Shown one piece after another: positions 35,121 through 46,108 of a stretch of DNA of 64,000 bases; positions within the stretch are counted from its first letter, which is position 1, and the number at the start of each line of letters is the position of its first letter. The notes below the pieces were generated by a model. It saw nothing but the letters and a program-made list of their open reading frames with translations, made no database searches and was not told the DNA's origin. The stretch spans positions 60,326,001-60,390,000 of the forward strand of contig JBITNC010000001.1 of assembly GCA_050084985.1 (NCBI GenBank). The letters are read 5' to 3'. This stretch comes from Nageia nagi. Its lineage: Eukaryota; Pinophyta. Made by a program: the position numbers and the translations under genes.

Positions 35121-36709
35121 ATGACCTTGAATAAATCCTTATTTGCCAAAATTGATAATATGCATGAGCCATCAACCTTCAAAGAAGCTTCCAAGCAAGA
35201 GTGTTGGATGGAAGCTATGAAAGTTGAGTATGAGGCTCTCATGAAAAATGAAACTTGGGATTTGGTTCCTTATCCCAATGAGAAAAATGTGATTGGTAAT
35301 AAATGGATATACAAGGTCAAGTACAATTCTGATGGAAAAATTGAAAAATACAAGGCAAGGTTAGTAGCCAAAGGATTCGCTCAGAAATATGGTATTGATT
35401 ATGAGGAAACCTTTGCTCCTGTAGCAAGATGCCTACTGTCAGAATAATTCTTGCTCTTTCTGCAGCTCAAGGATGGAAAGCTTTTCAACTTGATGTCAAA
35501 AGTGCATTTCTCAATGGAGAATTGGATGTTGAAATCTACATGAATCAACCAGAAGGATTTATTCCAGAAGGAAAAGAGTCTCTTGTGTGTAAACTAAAGA
35601 AGTCTTTGTATGGACTTAAGCAAGCACCTAGAGCATGGTATAAGAAAATTTCAGGATTCTTTGCAGATATTGGTTTTTCCAAGTGCTTCTCAGATTCCGA
35701 TCTATATGTACTCAATCAAGGAAAAGATGTGGTCATCATACTCCTTTATGTGGATGATCTTCTCATCATAGGCAATAATATTGAAATCATCCAAGAGTGC
35801 ATCTCCAAACTCAAGGCAACATTTGAAATGACTAATCTAGGTCTATTGCATTACTATCTTGGATGCAAGTATACCAACACAAAGATTGTACTTATCTTAG
35901 TCAATCTAAGTATATATCAGACATCTTGCACAAGTTTGGAATGGAAGAGTGTAAATATGCTGCAATCCCTGTTTCTCCTGGAATCGTTGTATCACTGAGC
36001 TCAGATTCTCAGTTGGCTGATGCTACAGCTTATAGACAATTGATTGGTAGTCTTCTGTATCTGACTATCTCTCGTCCTGATATTGCCTTTGCAGTGAATC
36101 TCATGGCACGATTCATGCAAAAACCATATGTTGAACACCTCAATGCTGTTAAGCAAATCTTGAGGTATGTCGCAGGGACAAAGGATCTTGCTCTTAAGTA
36201 TTCCCAAGTGCCCTCGATTGTTCTCTCAGGGTTCTCAGATTCTGATTATGGGGAGATAGAGATGATAGAAAATCAACCTCTGCATATGTGTTTAGCATTG
36301 GTTCAGGTGCTATCTCTTGGGCTTCCAAGAAGCAACCTACTGTGACTCTTTCTACCACGAAGCCGAATATCGAGCCATGTCTGTTGCCGCCCAAGAAGCT
36401 ATTTGGCTAAGACATCTTCTGAACGAAATTGGGTATAAGAAAAATGGCCCATCTCTTATTTCGTCAGATAATCAATCGGCTATCTCTTTGGCTAAGAATC
36501 CTGTGTTCCATCAGCGAACCAAACATGTAGAAATCCAAGCTCATTTTATCAGGGAGAAGGTTCTAGATGACATCATACACTTGCAGTATTGTCCATCTAC
36601 TGACAACTCCGCTGATTTGTTCACCAAGCCCCTTCCTGAAGCTCAGTTCTGCAAGCTTAGGGATTCTCTAGGGTTGGTGAAGTTGCCCTCAAGGGGGAGT
36701 GAAGTTTAA
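35121..36709 (+). pseudogene. T unit 2 reverse transcriptase and RNase H
   Basis: All motifs of unit 1 are present (KSLYGLKQAPRAWYKK, YVDD at 35747-35758, [20 protein letters not shown], stop 36707-36709). Four one-base deletions shift the frame: near 35425 (CC to C), 35862 (GGG to GG), 36250 (GGGGG to GGGG) and 36357 (CC to C). Each lies in a short same-base run and is absent from unit 1. The final RNase H frame 36317-36709 is intact, whereas unit 1 is broken there. Confidence 0.92.
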
Positions 36710-36768
36710 ACTTTTGTTAGTGATGACAACTTCACCTCTAAGAGGCCTTTTTTGATTGTACATTCTAG

Positions 36769-37220
36769 ACCTCTGTGGTAAGTTTGCTCTGCGTGACAAA
36801 CTTGTTGTACAATTGTTGTTATAGAGTGTTGATTATTTTATATACCTCAGTGGTAAGTTTGCTCTGCGTGACAAACTTGTACATTTTATACCTCCGTGGT
36901 GAGTTTGCTCTGCGTGAGAAACTTATTGTACAAATTTTGAGCATGTAATTTAATATACCTCCGTGGTAAGTTCGCTCTGTGTGACGGTGTTGATTATTTT
37001 ATATACCTCAGTGGTAAGTTTGCTCTGCGTGACAAACTTGTTGTACATTTTATACCTCCGTGGTAAGTTTGCTCTACGTGAGAAACTTATTGTACAAAAT
37101 TTTGAGCATGTAATTTAATATACCTCCGTGGTAAGTTCGCTCTGCGTGACGAACTTGTTGTACATTCTATACCTCCGTGGTGAGTTTGCTCTGCGTGAGA
37201 AACTCGTTGTACAATTTTAT
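36769..37220 (+). repeat. T unit 2 3' non-coding hairpin array (8 units)
   Basis: Copy of 28470-28920 with the same eight units, including the covarying units 7 and 8. Confidence 0.85.
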
Positions 37221-37690
37221 GCTCTATTTTAAAATCAACACATGTCTATATACAATAGGTGACTATGAGTGATGGCTTGGCATCTCCGTGATGACTTATA
37301 GTGCACCATTGATCAGTTATTTATAAGATGGCATTATTTGATTCTCTTATTTGAATATATGATGCATCTAACTGATTTTGTTCATGAGTTGCTTGTAGCA
37401 TGCAGGATCTTCTTTAGAAATGCAGGTTACTCACCTTGTGAAAGCAAGCTCATGGAGACTCACATGTCAGCTTAAAGTTGATCGACTACTATGTACAGTG
37501 AAACCAGTTGTGGTTAATGATTGTATTGTAAACCATTTTTGTCAAATGGTAATGTAGTGAGTCTCATACTAGTTCTCAAAAAGATTCTCAAAATATGTAA
37601 AAGTTCTCATCTCCACTTGTATCTCTATGGAGGAGAACTCTCTCTTACTCTCTCTCTTCTCTCTTCTACGCTCTATCCCAATATTGCATT

Positions 37691-37699
37691 AAGGGGGAG
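37691..37699 (+). promoter_or_regulatory. T unit 2 polypurine tract
   Basis: AAGGGGGAG directly before LTR3; repeated at 36691-36699 at the end of pol. Confidence 0.92.
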
Positions 37700-38201
37700 T
37701 GTTAGAATTTGTAATGAAATATTGTGAATATCTAAACTCCTTGTAAATTCAATTAATCACTTAAGGGTATGTAGATACCTTAAGTGATTAATAGAATTCT
37801 TTAATGTATAGACTTTGACTTTACCAAAGGAGTTAGTTGGTAGGTTGAAGTTTGGTGGTACATTTAATGTAACCCTAACCTTACCCTTGGGTTAAAGGAA
37901 GGTTAGGGAGGTGCTCTCAACCTATAAATAGAGGGCCTCTCCTCATGTAAATAAATCTAAGTTTTGAGTAAGATTACTCTACTTGGTTGTGTAGGAGAGA
38001 GCTAGAGAATAGTTGTAAGAGAGACATAGATTTGAGAATAAGAGAACTAGTTGTGGATGTACTCCCAAGGAGGGAGGAACCACATTATATTGGTGTCATA
38101 TTGTGTGAATGATGTTCTTAGAATTATAGATGTGTTATCTTGTGTACACTTGAGTTTCCTATTCTAAGGTCCTAGAGGATTTGTTTAGATCAAATCCTTC
38201 A
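37700..38201 (+). repeat. T LTR3 (502 bp)
   Basis: By eye identical to LTR2. TATA box at 37923-37931. Followed by the target duplication AATTG (38202-38206), then element C resumes. Confidence 0.94.
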
Positions 38202-39720
38202 AATTGTAACTATTGTGGCATTCAAGATCACAAAGAAGTTGATTGCTCCAAAAAGAAAAAAGACAAAAAGAATAAAGGCAATAGAAATATAAAGAATTAC
38301 AAAGAAAAAAAAAATACTTATGCTAGTTTTGCTATGGTGCTCTACTCCATGTCTTGCTCTTTTTCATCTAAATGGATTGTTGATTCTAGTTGCACTAATC
38401 ACCTATGCTTTGAAAAAGAAAAATTTATAAACTTTCATAAGTTATAAAAAGGATGCTATTATGATAGGTGATAACTCTACCCTTGAAGTCCAAGGAATTG
38501 GGAGTGTGCTAATTCATGAAAAAGTTCTTGAAAATGTTCCCTATGTCGTAAGTTAAGGATGAACCTTCTCTTCATGATCCAAGTTGCTAGAAAAGGGTAC
38601 TCTTTTGAGTTTGACTCTTAATTTTGGTGCATTAAGAAAGGACTTACCACTTTGGTTAAAGGATCTGTAAAAGATAACCTCTACATTATGGATCAAGTTC
38701 CACCAAAGATGTGTCTTACTTTTAGTGTGTGTTCTAAAAGCAATCTTTGGCACCATTATTTAAGGCACCTTAACCATAAGAGTATTCAAGTCATGAAAGA
38801 CCAAGAACTTATGGAAGGTTTGCCTTTAATTTTTCTTTCAGTTGGTTTATGTGAGAAGTGTATTCTTGGCAAAATGCATAGATTAAAATTTGAAAAAGAT
38901 AAGGCAGCAAGAGCATCTCAACCTTTTCAACTTGTACATTTAGATTTGATGGATCCATTTTAGACTAAGTCATTTGGAGAAGAATCTTACGTCTTGACCT
39001 TTATTGATGACTTTAGTAGGATGACCTTTGGGTATCTACTTCAACATAAGGATCAAACCTTTAAGAGTTTTAAGATTTTTTAAGGTTTTTGTTGAGAATC
39101 AAACTAACCTTAAAATCAAAATGTTAAAATTAGATAATAGAAGAGAATATAATAGCAATGAGTTCAATGACTATTGTGCTAAGTATGAAATCAAGAGGTA
39201 GTTTACAATTCCATACACTCCTCAGTAGAATGATGTTACTAAAAAGAAAAATAGAATAATTATGGAGATGGCTAGATGCATGTTGGGTAATCTTCTTAAA
39301 TTCTTATGGGATGAAGCTATGAGCACTACTATTTACATCTTGAATAGGTGTTCCACAAAAGTAGTTTAAGGTAAAACTCCTTTTAAAGCTTGGTCAAAAA
39401 GAAAACCTAACATTTCTCACCTTAGGGTGTTTGGTTGTGAAGCATTCTCCTACATTGTTTCTGAGAAAAGAAGAAGGATAAAAAAGTTAAAAAATGCATC
39501 TTTATGGGTTATGATAGTCAGCATAGAGGCTACAAGCTATACTCTCTAACCTATAAAGCAGTGTTCATTTCAAAGGATGTAAAGTTTAATGAACTTTCTG
39601 AAGAATCTACTTTTAATGAGGATGTTGATGATCCAAAAGACTCTTCAATTGCTCCTAGCTGGTTGGATATTGATGTAGATAAGTCACTTCAAAAAAAAAT
39701 TTCTCTAACACAAAAGGTAA
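38202..39720 (+). pseudogene. Element C gag end, protease and integrase
   Basis: Resumes exactly in the zinc knuckle, NCNYCGIQDHKEVDC. Protease reads WIVDSSCTNHLC, with D-S-S in place of D-T-G or D-S-G, so catalysis is lost. Integrase zinc-binding (LWHHYLRHLNHKSIQ, CEKCILGKMH) and core remnants (LDLMDPF, LDNRREYNSNEF, TPQ*NDVTKKKNR) show the catalytic glutamate changed to lysine. Several TAG/TAA stops and shifts. Confidence 0.9.
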
Positions 39721-41203
39721 CAAGGAGCACGACCTCAAACAAATCCTTAATTACCAAGATTGATAATAATTATGAGCCCTCAACCTTCAAAGAAGCTTCT
39801 AATCATAAGTGCTGGATGGAAGCCATGAAAGTGGAGTATGAGGTGCTTATGAAAAATAAATCTTAGGATTTAGTTTCTTATCTTAATAAAAAGAATGTGA
39901 TTAGCAATAAGTGGGTCTACAAGGTTAAGTTCAATTCAGTTAGAGATATTAAAAAATATAAAGCAAGGTTAGTAGCTAGAGGTTTTGCTCAAAAATACGA
40001 TGTAGATTATGAGAAAACCTTTGCTTCTGTGGTAAAAGTGCCTACTATGAGAGTTATTTTTGCTCTTTCTATAGCTCCAAGATGGAAAGTTTTTCAACTT
40101 GACATCAAAAGTGCATTTCTCAATGGTGATTTTGATATGAAAATCTTCATGAATCAACTAGAAGGGTTTATTGTGGAAGGCAAAGAGTCCTTTATGTGCA
40201 AGCTAAAGAAGTCATTGTATGGACTTAAGCAAGCACCTCGAGCTTGGTACAAAAAAATTTTAAGATACTTTGTAGACTTTGATTTCTCCAAGTGTTTTTC
40301 TAACTCTAATCTATATGTGCATGATCGTGGTCTCTTGCACTATTGCTTGGAATGTAAGTGTATCAACATAAAGATTGTACTTACCTCAATCAATTTAAGT
40401 ATATATTAGACATCTTACAGAAGTTTGGAATGGAGGGATGTAGATATGCTGCAATACTAGTCTCATTGTAGAATCATTATTTCTCTAAAACTCCAACTCT
40501 CATTAGTTGATGCTACAGCTTACAAGCAATTAATTGGTAGTCTTTTGTATTTAACTATATCTAGGCTAGATATTATCTTTGTAGTGAATCTGATAGCACG
40601 ATTCAATGCAGAAACCTATATGTTGAGCATCTCAATGTTGTTAAGCAAATCTTTAGATATGTTGCAGGGACTAAGGGTCTTGTTCTCAAATATTTCAAGT
40701 TACCTTCATTTATTCTCTCTGGATTCTCAGATTCTAACTATGGAGGAGATAAAGATGATAGAAAGTCAACCTCTATGTATGTGTTTAACATTATTTTAGG
40801 TGCTATCTCTTGGGCTTCTAAGAAGCAACCTACTATTTCTCTTTCCACTACAAAATTCGAATATCATGCCATGTCTATTATAGCCCAAGAAGCCATTTAT
40901 CTAAGGCATCTTCTGAAAGAAATTGGGTATGAGCAAGGTGGCACATCTTTGATTTTTTTAGATAATCAGTTGGCTATTTCTTTGGCTAAGAATTCTATGT
41001 TCCATTAGAGAATAAAAAATATGGAAATCCATGCCCATTTTATAAAAAAAAATATTCTTGATGACATCATACACCTAGAGTATTGTCCATCCACCTTGAA
41101 CTTCACTGATTTGTTCACCAAGCCCCTCTTGGAAGCTTAGTTCTGTAAGTTTAGGGATGATATTAGGTTGGTGAAGTTGCCCTCAAAGGGGAGTGAAATT
41201 TGA
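39721..41203 (+). pseudogene. Element C reverse transcriptase and RNase H, catalytic segment deleted
   Basis: RT start (TFKEASNHKCWMEAMKVEYE), [38 protein letters not shown] and KSLYGLKQAPRAWYKK are readable. After LYVHD the sequence jumps to RGLLHYCLE: about 130 bp containing YVDD, present in T at 27415-27540, are missing. RNase H follows in broken frames ([36 protein letters not shown]). Stop TGA at 41201-41203 at the position homologous to T. Confidence 0.9.
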
Positions 41204-41269
41204 ATTTCTTATGTTGAATTCATATTCATGATGATAACTTCACCCTTAGGAGGATTTTGTATTGTATAG

Positions 41270-41570
41270 TGTTGATTTTATTGTACACCTTCGTGGTAAG
41301 TTCGCTCTGTGTGAGGAACTTATTATACAAATTGGTTAATCTAGCACTATTCAGTTATCCATATGTGAGGAACTCTTATGTGTCTTTTGACACTATTCTA
41401 GTTATCCATATGTGAGAAACTCGTATGTGCATACTTTATTTTTTATCAATCTAGCACTATTCAGTTATCCACATATAAGGAACTCTTATGTGTCTTTTAC
41501 CACTATTCAATTATCCATATGTGAGGAACTCATATATGCATGCTTTATTTTGTAATGATAATCAACACAT
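41270..41570 (+). repeat. Element C 3' non-coding repeats
   Basis: One hairpin unit like those of T (AAGTTCG...GGAACTT near 41297) followed by about five diverged copies of a CAGTTATCCATATGTGAGG unit with CTCTTATGTG. Confidence 0.7.
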
Positions 41571-42005
41571 ATTTTATATACAATAGGTGACTATAAGTTT
41601 TTGGCATGGCATCTTTGTAATGACTTATAGTGCACCATTGATCAGTTCATGATGGCATTTGTGTGATTCATCTATTCTTGTTGATATGAATATGATGCAT
41701 CTAAATGATCTTGTTATTTGAGCTACTTATGACTTTAGGTTCCTTTGAGATTGCAAGTTACTTACCTCACATATGCAGGCTTTTGGAGACTCTTCATGAC
41801 TTCTAGTTGGATGACTACTTCATGTAAATTGAAATCGATTGTGGTTAATGATTGTATTTGGCAAAGTAGTGAGTCTCAAACTAGATCTTTCTTACTTCAT
41901 AAACTATATAAAAAGTTCTCATCTCCATTGCATCTATTTGAGAAGAACTCTCTTACTTTCTCTTCTTCTTCTTCTCTCTTACTCACTCTATCCCAATATT
42001 GCATT

Positions 42006-42014
42006 AAGGGGGAG
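42006..42014 (+). promoter_or_regulatory. Element C polypurine tract
   Basis: AAGGGGGAG directly before the 3' LTR. Confidence 0.9.
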
Positions 42015-42443
42015 TGTTGGAATGTATAATGCATTATCGTAAAGGTTTGTATTAAATCTTCTATGTAAAGCTCATTAATACTTAAGGGTATCATTTGATA
42101 CCTTAAGTATTTAAGTGAATATGATAATATAACTTGTCATACATTCCATGTCATGAGCATACCCCTTGGGTAAAAAGATGTGCATGTCATGCTTTTGTAT
42201 ATTGGATAAAAGGGTGATCCAAAGAGAGATTTTGGCCTATAAATAGAAGGCTCTCCTCTTTGTGATCACATACCAATTGTGGAGTAAAGTTATGTTACAA
42301 GATAGTGGTTAGGAGAAAAGAGTAGGAGAATTGTAAGAGTTCATATTTGTTAAATTGCTTTGTGTGATAGTTAGATGTGAATTGAGAGCTTTCATGTGAT
42401 CTTGGTAGTTTAGGATTTTTCATGTTATAGTTCAATTCTTTCA
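42015..42443 (+). repeat. Element C 3' LTR (429 bp)
   Basis: Matches 16638-17136 except for a single deletion of about 70 bp just after CATATTTGTTAA, plus scattered substitutions. TATA box at 42238-42246. Followed by target duplication CCCCT. Confidence 0.92.
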
Positions 42444-42448
42444 CCCCT

Positions 42449-42782
42449 AAATGAGGTATGTATCACTTAAGTGGCCTAGTGGGATCATTACAATATACAA
42501 TGATTACATATCCCAAGAAGAAAGACATCACACCAAGATATCCGCTCTAAAGGAATATAATTGTGAATTTTTGCATGCATATTACAAAATTCTAGGCTAG
42601 GACATAAACTTCCAAATGCAATATCTCCTTCCTTTCTTGATGGAATCCATCATGTAACCTATCATAATGTTTGGCATGAGATGTTTTATCCATTCCAGAA
42701 GATGGATCATCAATCCATGTCTTATGGTACAAATTATGAAATAAAACATGTTTCTATGTAATTTCCATTTTGGGACATGACA
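42449..42782 (-). repeat. Element E 5' LTR, second part
   Basis: Aligns with 13770-14086 (shared CACACCAAGATATC, TTTTGGGACAT). Ends CATGACA against the flank ATCAA. Confidence 0.82.
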
Positions 42783-45700
42783 ATCAAACTGCTTTGGGGG
42801 CAATCCCAAAACATGTGTCTCACTGTCTCCTCTCTATTGCATGATACACAATTGTTGGTTGTAATATTCAACTTAGTCAGTTGAGCTTTACTAGGTAGTC
42901 CTTGAAAGACTAGAGTCCAAGCAAAAACTTGCATTGGTGCATATATTTTAAAATGCCAAACTTTTGTCAACATGCTTCTCCATTTTTTGTAATGGGATGT
43001 GGATGAGCAACTCTTTATAGATCTTAGTTGACTTGAACTAAAATAAGGGGCAACCAAATTTCCATTTCCATTCTTTCCACTCATAACCAATTAGCCTCAC
43101 ATTCAATTTTGGGAGAACATTGTTTGGTAAAAGGGATTGTATCTAGTAATTGCATATTTGTCATAATATTTCAGATTGTGTGTGTTTTAAATTTGTCCAT
43201 GAATGCCATTACCTACCTCAACGTTCCATATAGATTAGCCCAACAATTGATCCCTTTTTTGGCTAGTCTTTTTTCTTGTAACCTCAACAAATTTGAGGCA
43301 TAGACCTTGTTTTCCTTCCAACCATATTGACTTGTAGGGAAGACCCATCCATTTCTATCATTAAGAATCTCCCATTCTATCTCTTTGGCTACCACTTTCC
43401 ATGCCTCCCATATTCTTTTAATAAGAATGTTGCCCTTAATTTTGAATTTGGTAGGGTTGCCTACAATATCCTCCAAAAAAAAGTTCTATTAAGACCATTA
43501 ACATGGGAGCAAGTTTGAAGTCTATGTCTCAAGAGGAGCTTCCAATTTTCACTACTTTCCAAAGCCTTGGTAATCCATTTTGGAGCCAAAACTCTACCTT
43601 GTGTTTGAATATCAACAAGACCTAAACCTCCTTCTTCCTTTGGAATGCTGTAGTATTTCCAAGAAATTAAAGGTAACTTCTTGGATCCATCAAAATTGGA
43701 CCATAGAAAATTACGAATAGTCTTCTCCAATTTCATATACTGAGAAGTATTAGACAACCAACATGAGGAATAATAAATGTGACATGCTTATAAAATTTTT
43801 GCTATCACAACCAATTTGCCACAAAGGATAATAATTTGTTTGACCATACTTGAAGCTTTTTTTGTAATTTAGCTAGGCACCAATTCTACATATCAATCAA
43901 GGAGACATGCTTGCTAAAGGGTAATCTAAGGTATCTAACAATCTCACCATCTGCAATTTGTTTCCAAGAAAGAGAGAAGCCTTCCGATAAGGAATCAACA
44001 CCTACTAACCAGAATTGTGATTTTTAATCACTAACCATGGTAACGGAGGTTGTACATAATTGATCTAAAGAATTAATGGTGTTTCCTAGAGATTGAGGAT
44101 CTAGTTGAACAAAAAGAGTTATTGGAAATGATTGTTAATAGACACTCCTTGAATAATTCTTGCCTTCATCTTAGCCTCTAACAAATACCCCATGTCTAAA
44201 GCATCAACTGACAACACAAATAAATAAGGGGCTAAAGGACACCCATATCTAATAGATTTCAATAAAGTGATTAGGTTTGAAGTTGGCCATTTACAATGAT
44301 CTTGGCTAAAGCATTTTAAAAAAGCACTTGCATTCTCTTTGTTGAAATTGGATTGAAGCCCAACCACTCCATCATATTGAGAATAAAACCCCAATCAACC
44401 CTGTCATAAGATTTGTTGAAATATAGTTTCAGAAACAATACTTTTCGATTGGTTTCATGTGCCCACTCCATTGTCTCCCATACAATTAGTACAATATCTC
44501 AAATGAATCTGCCTTTAAGGAAGCCTATTTGATCTTGTTAGATAATTCTTGTTGCTATTTGTTTCATTTTCAATGCTAATGTCTTGGCCAGGATCTTATA
44601 CAAAACATTGACAAGGGTTATAGGCCTCCATCCACCAATTATGTATTTGCTATTATTTTTAGGGATCAATTTTATTAAATCTTGATTCAGGTCGGAAGAC
44701 ATTTTGTTTGTGGCTAAGATTTCTTTAGCCACCATTGTATAATCATGTACAATGTCATCCCACATCTTTTTGTAAAAGGGTGGTAAAACGTTCACCTTGA
44801 GAATGCCATCACTATATTGGGAATCCAATTCTTTATTTCTTCTCTAGCTTGTATTACCCCTCCATTAATATGATATTCAACAAACATTTACTTGTAATGA
44901 GAGACAAATTCTACTCTAATTTGGTCTTCACCTTCTATTAACAATCCATTTTCAGCTTGCAAAGCAGCTATTTTTTCCACAGCTATTTTACTTTTTATGT
45001 GTCTAAAAAATGGAGAAGGGGCATCTCCTTGCTTTATCCAATTGAGTATGCTTCTGATTTTTGCACATCTTGCTTTGTAATCTTCATGCTAATGAAGATC
45101 TTTTTCTTTGTTGGCTGCCATTTCTTGAAGTTGAACATTGTGTGGTTGAAGTTCCAGTTTTAGTCTAATTTGTTCTAGTGATCTACGTAAGAGCTTAACC
45201 TTGACCCTCCTATTTATGGCTACCAATTTACCCTAGCCCCTCAAAACTTTAGTGGTCCTCCATACATTTGCATTCCACTAGCCTATCCATCCTTCATTAT
45301 CTCCAAGTTTAGATTCCAATTCCTAGATAATTTTGATCTCTGATCGTGGTTCTACAAGCTGTTTAATCTAGACGAGAAATATTCAACTTAAAGGATAACC
45401 TGTCTCTATTTTGAGACTTTACCTATATGCACCGTTGTGCGAAAGGGACTATGATCAAATATTATCACATAGAGTTCCACATCAACAGCTCTTTTGCCTT
45501 GGCCAATACATTTGACCAAACTGTTATCCACATAGAATCTGCCTCGATTGGCATGTAGGTAGTCAAAAGCCTTTCCTCCTATTAGACCAAGTGAACCATC
45601 CACCTTGGGCCAGGTGTTTCTATTTAAAGTTCATGTTGAAGAGTTGTAAAGAGGATTTCATATTTGGCCAATTTTTTTTTCTTCCCTTGAAACATAATTT

Positions 45701-46070
45701 TATAATCCTCCTTATATGTCCCCCACCCATTCAATCATATTGAAATCGCACCCAATGACCCAATGACCATATGATAGATTGGAACTCATTCAATCCCAGA
45801 GGTTGCTTCAATTTGTTGGGTTACTAGGAGCATATACAAACACATACCAACAATTTGACCTGCTATTAAAAAAATTCCCAAACTAGATGATCATAAGGAT
45901 CCACTTCTTGATCCAACATCAGGGGGCTAGCCATGAAGTTATTGCTAAAATAGAACCTCCAAAACCCTTATTATGTGAAGAGGAAAACCAGTAACCTTTA
46001 CATTTCTTAAAAAATTGCTAACTATATTTCTTCTTGCAAGGATAGACATCCCCCTAACATTCCATAGCAG
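42783..46070 (-). pseudogene. LINE ORF2: endonuclease, reverse transcriptase, zf-RVT
   Basis: The N-terminus reads NLLWNVRG near 46060. Endonuclease motifs: FGGSILAI, YAPSNPTN, DFNMIEWVGD (about 45720), RFYVDNSLV and FDHSPF (about 45420-45570). RT: DLIKLIPKNNSKYIIGGWRP (44538-44828), RYGCPLAPYLFVLSVDAL (44119-44394). The catalytic FADD box expected near 44120 is missing (NNHF followed at once by TLFVQLD). Downstream: FLWSNFDGSKKLPLISWKYY, KEEGGLGLVDI (43461-43757) and the zf-RVT region with KVWHFKIYAP, CNREETVRHMFWDCP (42734-43090). Product would nick target DNA and copy LINE RNA. Confidence 0.87.
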
Positions 46071-46108
46071 ATTTGAGATTTCATTGGGTTACAAAGTTTG
46101 TTACGCCC

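Larger units (their letters stand above)
21100..38201 (+). mobile_element. T: tandem Ty1/copia array, LTR-internal-LTR-internal-LTR
   Basis: Three LTRs (21100-21599, 29401-29902, 37700-38201) separated by two nearly identical interiors (21600-29400 and 29903-37699, about 7.8 kb each). The two internal units share the middle LTR. Only the outer ends carry a target duplication, AATTG at 21095-21099 and 38202-38206, so one insertion event is implied. LTR2 and LTR3 look identical by eye. LTR1 differs from them by one substitution and two one-base indels. Both interiors share a TAA stop between integrase and RT. The target is the gag zinc-knuckle coding region of element C. Confidence 0.93.
16638..42443 (+). 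mobile_element. Element C: Ty1/copia retrotransposon, split by the T array
   Basis: LTRs at both ends (TGTTGGAATG...), flanked by a perfect target duplication CCCCT (16633-16637 and 42444-42448). Interior order: primer site, long leader, gag, [T array], rest of gag, PR, INT, RT, RH, 3' non-coding, polypurine tract. It is related to A and T in protein and leader but is a separate, older and more decayed family. Its own length is about 8.7 kb. Many stops, plus loss of the RT catalytic segment. Confidence 0.93.
13037..42782 (-). mobile_element. Element E: large-LTR, non-autonomous retrotransposon (LARD-like), split by element C
   Basis: Two related LTRs of about 1.02-1.05 kb start TGTAATG and end CATTACA or CATGACA. 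They flank an interior of only 1,868 bp with no protease, integrase or RT. On the minus strand a purine tract abuts the left LTR and a tRNA-Met-like primer site abuts the right LTR, so E is on the minus strand. Flanks ATCAC (13032-13036) and ATCAA (42783-42787) fit a 5-bp target duplication with one change. The right LTR is cut at 16637 by element C and resumes at 42449. Net length without C is about 3.9 kb. Confidence 0.8.

Noticed and set aside
42449-42782. A separate dispersed repeat resembling 13770-14086
   Set aside because: It is the second half of the E 5' LTR, displaced by element C, not an independent element.
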